A stretch of DNA of 14,432 nt from Coprinopsis marcescibilis (lineage: Eukaryota > Basidiomycota > Agaricomycetes > Agaricales > Psathyrellaceae), in NCBI GenBank assembly GCA_004369085.1, contig ML210195.1:7573-22004 (forward strand), given 5' to 3'. The notes beneath the pieces are model-generated. The model was not told where the DNA came from. It worked only from the letters and a program-made list of their open reading frames with translations, and did no database searches. Positions 1 through 9,765 of the stretch are shown piece after piece. Numbering within the stretch: the stretch's first letter is position 1; each line of letters begins with the position of its first letter. The translations under genes were made by a program, and so were the position numbers.

Positions 1-1606
1 CCCGAACTATTGCAGACATTCACTGCTAAATCCGAGGGATTGTTCCTTTGGGCCGAAACCGTGCTCAACCACATCGACAACACGTACGACCAGGCTGGGG
101 AATTGTCGGATATCTTAGCAGGTGCAAGCAGCTACTGGACAGAGACGGAGACCGCCGCTGGGAAGTTGGAGAAGCTATACGAGCATATTCTATCACAGCT
201 GCAGTGGAAGGATCCGAGGTTCGTGAAGAAATACACCATCATCATTGGGGCCCTCGTTACATTACGGGAGCCGCTTTCTCGACGTGGACTGGCTGAATTG
301 TATTCCCCTGACGGAATCACCGAGGACGACGTACATGGGATCTGTATGCTCCTCCGTACCTTGCTGAAAGACTACTCAAAGGACGACCCAACGCAGCCCA
401 TACACCTCCTTCATCTATCAGTTCAGGAGTATTTGGTTCAGCGGGCCCGGCAGCCTTTCCGAATCGACTGCGAGGTCCACCATAAAAGCTTGTCACGGCT
501 ATGCCTGTTGGCCATCCAACGGGAGCTCACACCGGCAAAGGTGCCAATCCTTGGGTACTCGGATGGGGATTGGGCTTGGGATGCAACCGAGGAAGATCGC
601 GAGATCCCAGTCCTTTTGCGAGCATCGCTCACCGAGCCCCTTTGGTACTCAATACAACACTTTAATGCACACTGGCACTCGCTGCGGGAGGAGGAAGGCA
701 AAGAACACACTACACTCCTTCGTGAGATCGTTGTGGAGAACCCTCGGCCCATCCTTGAGGTCGCTGCTTCGACGAGATCCAAGGTAGACATGATTTCGTT
801 GCAACACAAAGTTTGGGTAGGTCACTTTCAGTACTACTACGATCATTGGATTGACGACTCTTCACCAGCCACACGGTCCTCCGAGTCTCGCACTGGCAAG
901 ACGGATGGCGAAGATCTATGTCTCACTGGGCCGGTGTCTGTACGGAGCCAACCGATATGCAGAAGCCCTTCCCCTACTTCAGGAGGCAAATGGTCTATAC
1001 ACTCCATACAAAGACAATAATCTGGAAACTACGGTGAAACTCGAATTCGCCGCAAGTCTGACGTGGCTGGGATTATGCCTGTACCACCGTTATCGTCCCG
1101 ATGATGCCCTTCCCCATGTCGAAGAAGCAGTGACCATTTGCCACCAACTGTCGTTGACACATGCAAACAAAGCTCGAGTATCCTTGGCCCACTCACTACA
1201 GTTAAAGGGCTGTGTGCTGGATGGGCTGAAACGTTATGACGAAGCCTACGACATCGACATGGAAGTGTTGAACCTGTATCGCCAATTGGTAGTTGGGCAC
1301 CCAGAGAAGTTCCAGCACTGGTTGGGTTTGGCGCTGCGGAATCTGGCCTGGAGCCTTGACGCATGCAAGAAACATGAAGAAGCTGTTGTTGTTGTAGAGG
1401 AGGAAGTTGAGCTTCGTCGCAAAATGATGGAACGTGATACAAAAATCAGCGGGGCAGATCTCGCCAAATCACTTCAAAGACAGGCAATGTATCTTCATAA
1501 CGCAGAAAGAACACCAGAGGCGGTAGAATGTTCTCGGGAAGCGGTGAAGGTACATCGTCGACTTCTGCACGATAATCCGGAGGAATTCAACGCAGGTCTT
1601 GCAGAA
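1..1606 (+). repeat. Large direct duplication, left copy (partner 12149-13748)
   Basis: Window base 1 aligns to 12149. The two copies stay collinear through the NACHT tail, the intron and the five divergent TPRs to the start of the arrays, with one net 6-bp difference in exon 2 (738 against 732 bases before the array). Orientation is the same and the offset is about 12.1 kb. Confidence 0.9.
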
Positions 1607-4189
1607 TCCTTGCACAATTTGGCCAGCCATCTTTATAACTGTGGTCGATTGGCCGACGCTATCCCATTCTCATGCGAGGCGATCGAGATTCGCCGCCAAC
1701 TGGTTGCAAACGACCCTTCCACATTCGAGCCCCATCTTGCCAGCTCCCTCTATAATCATGCATTGTATACCCGAAAAGCTGGAAGGTTAACAGAGGCGGT
1801 TGAATGCGGCCAGGATACGGTGGAGATACGGCGTCGACTCGTGCGCGATGATCCCGAGAAATTCAACGCAGCTTTTGCAGCATCCTTGCACAATTTGGCC
1901 AGCGATCTTGATAACTGTGGTCGAGTGGCCGAGGCTATCCCATTCTCATGCAAGGCGATCGAGATTCGCCGCCAACTGGTTGCAAACGACCCTTCCGCTC
2001 TCGAGCCCGATCTTGCCCACTCCCTCCATAATCAGGCATTGTATACCCGAAAAGCAGGAAGGATAACGGAAGCGGTTGGATACGGTCAGGATGCAGTGGA
2101 GATACGGCGTCGACTCGTACACGATGATCCCGAGAAATTCAACGCAGCTCTTGCAGAGTCCTTGCACAATTTGGCCAGCGATCTTTATAACTGTGGTCGA
2201 GTGGCTGACGCTATCCCACTCTCATGCGAGGCGATTGAGATTCGCCGCCAGCTGGTTGCAAATGACCCTTCCACATTCGAGCCCCATCTTGCCGGCTCCC
2301 TGCATAATCATGCATTGTATACCCGAAAAGCTGGAAGGATAACAGAGGCGGTTGGATACAGTCAGGACGCGGTGGAGATACAGCGTCGACTCGTGCGCGA
2401 TGATCCCGAGAAATTCAACGCAGCTCTTGCAGCATCCTTGCACAATTTGGCCGGCGATCTTGATAACTGTGGTCGGGTGGCCGAGGCTATCCCATTCTCA
2501 TGCAAGGCGATCGAGATTCGCCGCCAACTGGTTGCAAACCACCCTTCCACATTCGAGCCTGATCTTGCCCACTCCCTCCATAATCATGCATTGTATACCC
2601 GAAAAGCAGGAAGGATAACGGAGGCGGTTGGATACAGTCAGGACGCGGTGGAGATACAGCGTCGACTTGTGCACGATGATCCCGAGAAATTCAACGCAGC
2701 TCTTGCAGCATCCTTGCACAATTTGGCCAGCGATCTTGATAACTGTGGTCGAGTGGCCGACGCTATCCCATTCTCATGCAAGGCGATCGAGATTCGCCGC
2801 CAGCTGGTTGCAAACGACCCTTCCGCTCTCGAGCCCGATCTTGCCAGCTCCCTCTATAATCATGCATTATATATCCAAAAAGCAGGAAGGATAACGGAGG
2901 CGGTTGGATACGGTCAGGACGCGGTGGAGATACAGCGTCGACTCGTGCACGATGATCCCGAGAAATTCAACGCAGACCTTGCAGAGTCCTTGCACAATTT
3001 GGCCAGCGATCTTGATAACTGTGGTCGAGTGGCTGACGCTATCCCACTCTCATGCGAGGCGATTGAGATTCGCTGCCAACTGGTTGCAAACGACCCTTCC
3101 ACATTCGAGCCCCATCTTGCCAGCTCCCTCTATAATCATGCATTGTATACCCGAAAAGCAGGAAGGATAACAGAGGCAGTTGGATACAGTCAGGATGCGG
3201 TGGAGATACAGCGTCGACTCGTGCGCGATGATCCTGAGAAATTCAACGCAGCTTTTGCAGCATCCTTGCACAATTTGGCTAGCGATCTTGATAACTGTGG
3301 TCGAGTGGCCGAGGCTATCCCATTCTCATGCAAGGCGATCGAGATTCGCCGCCAGCTGGTTGCAAACCACCCTTCCACATTCGAGCCTGATCTTGCCCAC
3401 TCCCTCCATAATCATGCATTGTATACCCGAAAAGCTGGAAGGATAACGGAAGCGGTTGAATACGGTCAGGATGCAGTGGAGATACGGCGTCGACTCGTAC
3501 ACGATAATCCCGAGAAATTCAACGCAGGTCTTGCAGAATCCTTGCACAATTTGGCCAGCGATCTTTATAACTGTGGTCAAGTGGCTGACACTATTCCACT
3601 CTCATGCGAGGCGATCGAGATTCGCCGCCAGCTGGCTGCAAACGACCCTTCCACATTCAAGCCCAATCTTGCCGACTCCCTCCATAATCATGCATTGTAT
3701 ACCCAAAAGACTGGAAGGCTAACGGAAGCGGTTGAATGCGGTCAGGATGCGGTGGAGATACGGCGTCGACTCGTGCACGATGATTCCGAGAAATTCAACG
3801 CAGGTCTTGCAGAGTCCTTGCACAATTTGGCCAGCCATCTTTATAACTGTGGTCGAGAGGCTGACGCTATCCCATTCTCATGCGAGGCAATCGAGATTTA
3901 CCGCCAGCTAGTTGCAAATGACCCTTCCGCATTCGAGCCCGATCTTGGCAATTCCCTCCACAACCACGCCATATACCTCCAAGGACTTGGTAGGACAGAG
4001 GAAGCCCTTGAACGCAGGCGTGAAACAGATGATATTCGAAGCAGACATCCAGGTATGGCCTCAATGCCATCCAGCACCGGCGCCATGTACTCAACTACTC
4101 TATATCTAGCTCAATCAAAAAGACTCAAGCTCGAACTATTCAAGCCGCCAGCGTCCACCGAGCAAGGTTATCACGCTGCATTCCGATAA
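1..4189 (+). CDS. NACHT-TPR NLR-like protein, 5' partial (exons 1-816 and 869-4189)
   Basis: Reading frame 1 is open from the first base and joins, after a 52-nt intron, to frame 2, ending at TAA 4187-4189. The visible protein is about 1378 residues. Residues 1-272 match the C-terminal part of fungal NACHT modules: KSEGLFLWAETVL (end of the NTPase fold), LEKLYEHIL, GALVTLREPLSRRGLAELY (winged-helix-like) and LLHLSVQEYL. The Walker A and B motifs would lie upstream of the window. Exon 2 encodes about 23 TPRs: five divergent ones (869-1606), then nine 92-residue double units with SLHNLAS..NCGR..ADAIP as helix A/B signature, then a short tail without repeats. Family knowledge suggests a cytosolic NLR-like signalling ATPase whose TPRs bind a ligand or partner. 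The ligand cannot be read from sequence. The array is almost clean of breaks, so the gene is probably functional. The true start is outside the window. Confidence 0.85.
817..868 (+). other. Spliceosomal intron of the first NACHT-TPR gene (52 nt)
   Basis: Donor GTAGGT at 817, a TTGAC branch-like site at 851-855 and acceptor CACCAG ending at 868. Removal of 52 nt (1 mod 3) shifts frame 1 into frame 2 and joins ...QHKVW to PHGPPSLALARRMAKIY..., where the first TPR begins. It is phase 0. The same intron lies at the same codon in the second gene (12965-13016). Without splicing, frame 1 reads through and stops at 1018-1020. Confidence 0.85.
1607..4030 (+). repeat. Tandem 276-bp coding repeat array, about 8.8 units (double TPRs)
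   Basis: Units begin with the codons for SLHNLA at 1607, 1883, 2159, 2435, 2711, 2987, 3263, 3539 and 3815, exactly 276 bp apart. Each encodes 92 aa, that is two 46-residue TPRs: an 'NCGR-ADAIP-SCEAIEIRRQL' repeat followed by a 'NHALYTRKAGR-TEAV' repeat. Most units differ at only a few positions (F/L before SC, E/K after SC, D/H before PS, TF/AL before EP, H/D after EP). The ninth unit diverges in its second half, from about 3955, where the array ends. Such identity at DNA level implies recent amplification or concerted evolution. Confidence 0.95.
1883..3538 (+). repeat. Higher-order 828-bp repeat: units 2-4 duplicated as units 5-7
   Basis: Diagnostic residues recur every three units. NDPSALEPDLA occurs in units 2 and 5. 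LSCEAIEI with NDPSTFEPHLA occurs in units 3 and 6. FSCKAIEI with NHPSTFEPDLAHS occurs in units 4 and 7. The simplest reading is duplication of a three-unit block (1883-2710 copied as 2711-3538), followed by a few substitutions. Repeated gene conversion could also give this mosaic. Confidence 0.75.
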
Positions 4190-4329
4190 TTACATTAGGT
4201 TCATACTATATGATACAATGAGTGCATCTGAACACCCTATCCACTGTTCGCAACCTCTTTGCCTTCTGAATGTCCAGCAAAGCGCTCGCCATCTTGGAGC
4301 CTTGAGATATCAGTCGTACGTTCCTCGTC

Positions 4330-5165
4330 ATCCGAATTGGACTGCTTCAGTACATCCGTTCACAATATGTCTGTTCAAGTTGATTACGGACCTTGGGATG
4401 TACGTTTAAGGACCCTTTGTGTCGTGTCTGATCGAATACCGGGATCTGAAAAGTCGTCGGCGGCTCGACGAATTGTCGAGGTTCGATGGTCTGATAACGA
4501 TGGGTGGGCTGGGCTGCGATGGGCGCTATACCGAGCCTGCGAACTCGTCCAAAGGCGATATAAGCTATGTGGTGGAATGTTTGCAGAGAGCACGAGGATT
4601 ACGTGCAGTACGGAGGGCAGCAAGAGCGTGGAGGAGAGGCGCATCGGAGCTTTCCAAGTCCGTAATATTATATATCGGGTTTCTGGGCGGATAGTTGATG
4701 GTGAGTATTCAAAGACAGGGGCTGGACGTTGCACTGCAGGGTCGTTACTTGGTTGAGTGGTGACCGACGAGGTCCTGATAAGGTCGGTTGGCGCTGTTCG
4801 CACAGGGATGGCTTAAGTTTCCGCTGGTCATTCGCACCGGTGGGTCCGGAACCTGAACGACAACCGAGCTGGGAGTTATAAAAACGGTGAGGAGTGTTCC
4901 AGACTTCAGTGGCTGCGCTGGTAATCGGGATGGCTATGTCAGTGTGCTGAGAGGGTCTCCACTGACAGACGCAACAAAGATCCGAGCTTTGGCTTGCTAA
5001 AACGCGAGTCTGCATAGGCAGGTGGTCTGGATCCAGCTTTGCCATATCGATAACTTCTTAGCTAGCCAGCAGAGCTTCTCAGTGACGACCGATGCTGGTT
5101 TTCGAGGCAAAGCGAGAACAGATGGAGGGATAGAATTGCTTCCAAATCGACGGCGTGATCTTCTT
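4330..5165. repeat. Intergenic direct duplication, copy A
   Basis: This stretch is a diverged direct copy of about 6877-7945. Clear anchors are 4471-4490 against 7239-7258 (19 of 20 bases equal), GTGCAGTACG at 4603 and 7391, and GCTGTTCGCACA at 4793-4804 and 7611-7622 (exact), plus a 28-nt block near 4408 against 6956 with about four mismatches. Indels of about +18, +1 and -5 relative to copy B break any shared frame, so I read it as non-coding or decayed. Both ends of the copy are estimates. The 140 bases before it, after the stop of the first gene, hold nothing I recognise, and no clear polyadenylation signal was seen. Confidence 0.7.
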
Positions 5166-5331
5166 TATCGCTGTCGGTACTGGTTATCTGATGTATTTCG
5201 GTCCCTTCCTCACTGATCGAGAGTACCGAAGGTCGTTGTCGTGGCATTTGGCGACGGTGTCGTATGTTCGTACCCCCTCCCTTGAGGTAGCTCTACCGAG
5301 AAAAGTTGCAAGTAATCTCAATGTCAGATAA
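5134..5331 (+). other. Short open frame with a hydrophobic, membrane-like stretch (unassigned)
   Basis: After a TAG that could be a splice acceptor, this frame is open for 65 codons and includes the hydrophobic segment IDGVIFFIAVGTGYLMYFG, followed by charged residues, as at the edge of a membrane helix. It has no upstream ATG and no family match that I recognise. A GTATGT at 5262 could be a donor, but the obvious downstream acceptor leads straight into a stop. It could be an exon relic or chance. Confidence 0.2.
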
Positions 5332-5651
5332 AGCATCGATGGAAAAACAGACGAAACTCTTACCACAATCCGCTTTTGGTTCATACAACGCTGGCCATCA
5401 TTCCCGTCCAAGCAGGCACCTCGAGAAAGGTTCTTTGTTTTAACAAGCAGGATCTCGCGTAAGAGATGCAGGTGGGATCCTTCAACCAACTGGAGCGTAT
5501 TGTCGAGTCTGTGACTTGCCAAAAACGACATACACACTATAAGACGCTGCGGCGTGGTCCCTTGGTGCACAGCCAGGATGTCTGGAGACAAGGGCAAACC
5601 GTGCAATGCAAAGTCGCCCTGCATGTACTCAGGACCCATGTGCCGGACCAT
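5332..5651. other. Intergenic stretch with no recognised gene
   Basis: The only long frame here is a minus-strand run of 155 codons (5184-5651) without recognisable motifs. It overlaps the plus-strand hydrophobic frame on the other strand. I see no RNA gene, transposon or repeat in it. Confidence 0.4.
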
Positions 5652-5796
5652 TCATGGGTCCCGGATTTTGTTTGACGGCAGGCAGTGCGAATTGCGAAAG
5701 CTTTGGGCGACGTTCATCGAAGACGGATCGATATGGCGGGGGTGAATGAGTGGAACAAATCTTTCGCGGAGAGATGGATTGATTGTTGAGGGTTGT

Positions 5797-5815
5797 GGGG
5801 AGGGAGGAGGGAGGG
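5797..5815 (+). other. G-quadruplex motif
   Basis: The 19 bases read GGGGAGGGAGGAGGGAGGG: four runs of at least three G separated by loops of 1-4 bases. That meets the usual G3+N1-7 definition. It lies in unassigned intergenic DNA, so any role in transcription or replication is unknown. Confidence 0.7.
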
Positions 5816-6310
5816 AGTACTGCTGTAGATGCCGTATGCTGAAAACCATGTCCATGTTGTCTATGGTAATCGGATCCAGGCCATACTTAGATGCTAAACC
5901 GCTGGCCAATAAAGGCTGCTTCCGTGTTAACGATGGCACCCATGATGATGTTGTATATGAACATGAATCGAAGGTCTGTTCGGAAGGATTCGCAGGAAGG
6001 CTTGGCCCTGGTGCAAATGAGCACTCTTGTAGTACACGGTGTCGGGGGGAGTTCCGGGAATGCATTAACGGAAGTGTCGAGAGGTGGCCGAGGGCCGTTG
6101 CCGCCCAGGGGAAAGTGCTCTCCGTTCTGCCTAAGAAATCCTGCAGCAATTCTGGAGGAAGCGACTTTTCGTACGATGGCCTCGCCAATCGGGGGTTGAT
6201 GTACAGCTTGAGGTCGACGTGACTAGTTTCTCCAGTGAAGGAACGGTGGAAACGCGTGGTGTGAGTTTGGTTCTCCAGGTAATGCTTTATCCGTGGTTCT
6301 GGTCGAGTGG

Positions 6311-6339
6311 TGATGATGATGGCGATGATGATGATGATG
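6311..6339 (+). repeat. Imperfect (GAT)n microsatellite
   Basis: About nine GAT/ATG triplets, interrupted once by GGC. Read forward it encodes an aspartate run, and read on the minus strand an isoleucine run, inside otherwise unassigned frames. Confidence 0.85.
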
Positions 6340-6383
6340 CGAGGGCGGCACTGGAGTTGTGTGATCAAGTCGCGAAAAAGCAT

Positions 6384-6876
6384 GGTCTTTGTTTATTCAT
6401 CCGGGGGCGTCACAAGCAGCCAAGAGTCAAGGAAGCACGTGTGAGACAGAGTTGTTTCGGGACCCGGACAGGCGCATGGCGGTCACGAAGCATCCTAATT
6501 CTTCTCTCGTCTACAACATTGAGAAGATACTAAAGTATGTCCAAATGTCGTGCACCGGCACGCAATGATTTAGGAATCGGGTGCCAAGGGTTTGCCAAAG
6601 TGAGTCCCCTATCCTACGCGCCTTCGCAATCTCACTCTGACACTCGAAGCAGCTTCCAGGTCTCGGTCTCAGTCAAATACTCGTTCAATGAGACGATTTA
6701 TGCTCACCTGCGACACACATCCAGCACCAAATCCACAACTGCTGGAAGCTAGCGATTTTGACGAGTGGAACACCCTGGTTTCTGCTTCAAGGTTTCAGCC
6801 CCTGGAGCAAATCCTGGAGGAGAGGGAGTGGGTGGTAACGCTTCCAGCAGCACCTGTGAGGGTGTGCTGGTCAGTA
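6384..6876. other. Intergenic stretch with no recognised gene
   Basis: A plus-strand frame at 6688-6894 (68 codons) is the only one that looks protein-like in composition (EWNTLVSASRFQPLEQILEE). It has no recognised domain and runs into copy B of the duplicated sequence. Nothing else stands out on either strand. Confidence 0.3.
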
Positions 6877-7945
6877 TCCGAAGGTCTAAAGTGACACGAT
6901 CTAGGCAATTGCTCACCATGAACGTCCAAGGTGAGCATGCACCATCGAATGGATTAAGGTCCTTTTGTGTCGTCTCTGGTCATTGCGGATTCATTCCACG
7001 TCGGTACAAAGGCATACACAGAAGGATCGTCGGTCAACGGAAATCGAAAAAAGCGGGGAGCGTGGCCCTTCTCGGAGACCATGAAACCACGACGCGGGCG
7101 AGCTTTTCCGAACGAAATAGAGCAGCGTCTGGCGTCTTTGATCAAGGAATGGTAACCTTAAAGGTACGTCGATTGCTAGATTGTTATCTGCATTCGAGTC
7201 CCCGGATTTGAAAAGGGGGCGTCGTCGGCGGCTTGGAGAATTGTCAAGGTTCGATGGTTTGGTACAGATAAGTGGGATGCGTGCGATAGCTGAGCCTGCT
7301 ATACGAACACCGAGTCTGCAAACTCGTTCGAAGTGATAAAAGCTGCGTGGTTGGGGTGACGCAAATGTTCGCAGAGAGGACGAGCTCGAGGTGCAGTACG
7401 AAGACAGCTAGCCATGAGTTGGCAGACGACAAGAGCGTGATGGAGAGGGGCAAAGCTTTCAAGGTGCACACTGGCAATGTATGGGGGGTCTGGGCGGTTG
7501 CTTGATGACAAGGGATTTAACACGGCAGGCTCGATGGCATGCTGCAGGCTTGAAGATGTGGGATTTACGCGCAGTGAGCTTGATGTCGCGAGGCCGCAAG
7601 GTGAGTTGACGCTGTTCGCACATGTGTCAGTTAGGGATGGTTTAGGAGGAGTTCCTCGCACCTCTCGATGATCTCTCGCTCTGGTGTGTTTGATATGTTC
7701 TCGACGACCAAACTGGGAGCCATTAAATGGCTGGTGAGCGCACCAAAGCTCGAGTCGTGATGCCGGGGCAGCTATGTTCGTTTGGAGGGCTCTCCACCAA
7801 CTCTTCGTTCCCTGACTAAATAAGCAATGTCGTGGCCGCGAGGTCTCCATGCGAGACTGCAGATCGAGGTAAGGAGATGGCAATGCTTGACAGATTAATG
7901 AAACTTACTTGGAACAAACCAGACGACGTCAAAGTTTTCTTCTTC
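6877..7945. repeat. Intergenic direct duplication, copy B
   Basis: This is the longer partner of copy A (4330-5165), with an offset of about 2.77-2.84 kb that drifts because of indels. It holds roughly 200 extra bases at about 6985-7190 that copy A lacks. Minus-strand frames in the two copies share short similar words (for example VLSANI in both), but indels that are not multiples of three separate them. A decayed duplicated gene or a duplicated non-coding segment fits best. Confidence 0.7.
7857..7908 (-). other. Candidate spliceosomal intron on the minus strand (52 nt)
   Basis: On the minus strand, a consensus donor GTAAGT (plus-strand ACTTAC at 7903-7908) is followed 52 nt on by acceptor CTGCAG (7857-7862), with a TTAAT branch-like site between. 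The length equals that of the introns seen elsewhere in the window. Flanking reading frames are short and unrecognised, so this may be a relic of a lost minus-strand gene. Copy A has a matching TATGCAG acceptor-like site at the equivalent place. Confidence 0.35.
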
Positions 7946-9439
7946 TGAAATGACCGTGTGCCCCGAGTTACAATGATTTGGCTGCAGCCAAGGAAGGGTT
8001 GGTGACATATCGCCGGCTCGTGCTGTTGGCAGAGAATCGCAACTCGATCTCAGACCATGTAACCAGTTCTCTAAACACGACATACGCAGAGCATCGGCTC
8101 AGCACTGGGGTCAAAGTCATCGAGAAGTTGACGAGGAAGATAGGGAGACTATGAGGGCGACGGGAGACTGGGCTGTTGGGAAGACCATCCGTCGTCTTAT
8201 CAGCACTGGTTGAATGTCCTGCTGGACGACGAATCCATGATGAGCTGTGCTTGGATGATGCCAATTAAAGTATCGATTCCAAGAGTGAGTGCCAGTGAAA
8301 GTGAATGCCAAATGTGTCTCCTTAAGGAAGGCAATAGCGAGGCGCCGCATTTAAGCGGAGATCAAGTACCTCCGATATTCTCGGTCAACATTTTGGCTCA
8401 CTCGTCCTTGACCACCCGCACAAATGAGTTGGATTCTCGCTAGCAGCTCGAGGTGGACATGTACAGCCATCTCACGACTTGACACCCACAAACTACAAAC
8501 CCTCTTCGTCACCTTTTCCTACGCCTGATTGAACTTTACGAGTGGGCATGAATAGGAGAGATGCGGGGCATGGCGGGAGGTGGAGGAGGATTTGGTCCGG
8601 TGTGGGTGAGGTCGTTGAGGTCATTCGTATTTGCGCTATTTGGCCCGCAAGGAGGACTTGACGTCAAAGTCGAATAGTCAGAAACCAGACGGCCAGGACA
8701 AGACCCACATCCCAATCGACCAGCCAACTCAACAACCCCTCCACCCTCCTCATGACTCATACTTCTTACACCCCAGTGCAGTCTTAGCCTTACTCTCATG
8801 TATCGCTCCTGGATTACCACAATGCAAAACTGTCCCTTCTACTCCATCCGCATCCAGCCATGCCTGACACCACCATGGCCTACCACGGTACTACCAGCCC
8901 CGCCGCCGCATGCTCAAACCAGGTCTTACTCACCAAACAAAACGCAGGGTGAAAGCATATGATTGTTGGCCTGAAATTCGCAGACGAGCGAGACCAGCAC
9001 ATCCCAACCAATGAGCAAACACAACAAGATTACGCGCATAGAATCCGGATACCCATATTCTGCTCAGTACACTTCTCGCTTGTCCCACCATCAACACACG
9101 ACCAACCCTCTCACAACGGCGGACAGTACACAACACGCGTTCATTTGCGCTCAGCCACCAATAATTGGTTCTAGTCCAAGTCCTTCTGCTCGTAAATGCC
9201 AATAACCCTTGGGTGCATTATTCTATTCCCTTGGGGGTCGAAGAATGGGAAACGAATGCCCCTCGTACAGACCTGTAGGCCTGACTGCTATCAACATGGT
9301 GCACGTACCAGTGGGTCTGCGTTCAATTGCGCGAAATCCACTTCTAATGTCGCATCTAGTTCGTAGTGGATAGGGACAGCGACGACTACGAACTACAATC
9401 AGCGGTGAAACCTACTATATATTCAACCCGGCCTTCAAT
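7946..9439. other. 1.5 kb intergenic stretch with no assignable gene
   Basis: Open frames are all below 100 codons and none carries a recognisable motif. The longest are on the minus strand at 7968-8264 (98 codons), 8536-8820 (94 codons) and 8930-9202 (90 codons). From about 8690 the sequence becomes C- and A-rich, which could be the old upstream region of the COG3 copy that follows, but no start codon or promoter element can be tied to it. No tRNA, rRNA or transposon signature was seen. Confidence 0.4.
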
Positions 9440-9692
9440 GCCATCCAACGCGCTTCCAGTGCGTAAGTTACTGGGACTCGCACTCTGCACCAATGCCAAC
9501 CCTCGCATATCATCCAGCAGTTATGCCGCATGCGACTGGTTCGTGTCGCACACAGCCAAGGGTCCGGTCATTTCAGGGGGGTGGTTGCGTAGCATCTTGT
9601 TGGGAAGTGTCGATGACCTGCTGAAATGGATGTGATGCAGGAGAATTGCCAGAGTGTGGAGGAGGAAGGAAGAGCGTTTGCTCGAGGAAACG

Positions 9693-9765
9693 GTATGCCT
9701 GAGTCGCTTTATCTACAGAGGAGGAGTTGACATGTGTACTCAGGATAAGCTGATCGAACCAACAG
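9693..9765 (+). other. Relic intron in the COG3 pseudogene (73 nt)
   Basis: Donor GTATGC follows codons for RLLEET, and acceptor CAACAG ends at 9765. Splicing leads directly, in frame, to the TITSHLGYFQQLDF block expected next in COG3. A CTGAT branch-like site lies near 9750. Confidence 0.65.

Larger units (their letters stand above)
5652..6383 (-). other. Unassigned 243-codon open frame, doubtful gene
   Basis: This is the longest single open frame in the 4.2-9.4 kb region. It starts at ATG (6383, minus) and ends next to 5652. The predicted protein has a run of isoleucines encoded by the GAT-type microsatellite, then serine/proline-rich sequence with no domain, signal peptide or membrane segment I can identify. 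Two other frames of the same interval are also fairly open, which weakens the case. In a neighbouring minus frame there is a short hydrophobic segment (MFIYNIIMGAIVNTEAAF) followed by a possible intron of about 60 nt. I cannot decide which strand or frame, if any, was coding; a decayed gene is as likely as chance. Confidence 0.2.

Noticed and set aside
1946..3580. Repeated 62-84-codon antisense frames under the TPR array
   Set aside because: They follow from the periodic DNA and codon bias of the sense frame. They have no independent motif.
1800..3722. A ladder of 88-codon open frames every 276 bp in a second plus frame
   Set aside because: They are shadows of the tandem repeat. The same out-of-frame ATG and stop recur in every unit, while the main frame carries the TPR signature.
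1607..4030. Tandem 276-bp repeats as satellite DNA or a CRISPR-like array
   Set aside because: The period is a multiple of three, one frame stays open through all units, and it encodes TPRs. There are no spacers between the units.
4384..4803. A minus-strand gene of 139 codons in duplicated copy A
   Set aside because: The matching stretch of copy B (7244-7883) needs indels that are not multiples of three, so the frame is not conserved between the copies.
5746..6222. A 158-codon plus-strand frame
   Set aside because: Glycine/arginine-rich composition fits the antisense of a proline/serine-rich stretch; it has no domain and overlaps a longer frame on the other strand.
4190..9439. tRNA or other structured RNA genes
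   Set aside because: I looked for paired A-box and B-box sequences by eye (for example near GGTTCGATGG at 4480 and 7248) and found no cloverleaf around them.
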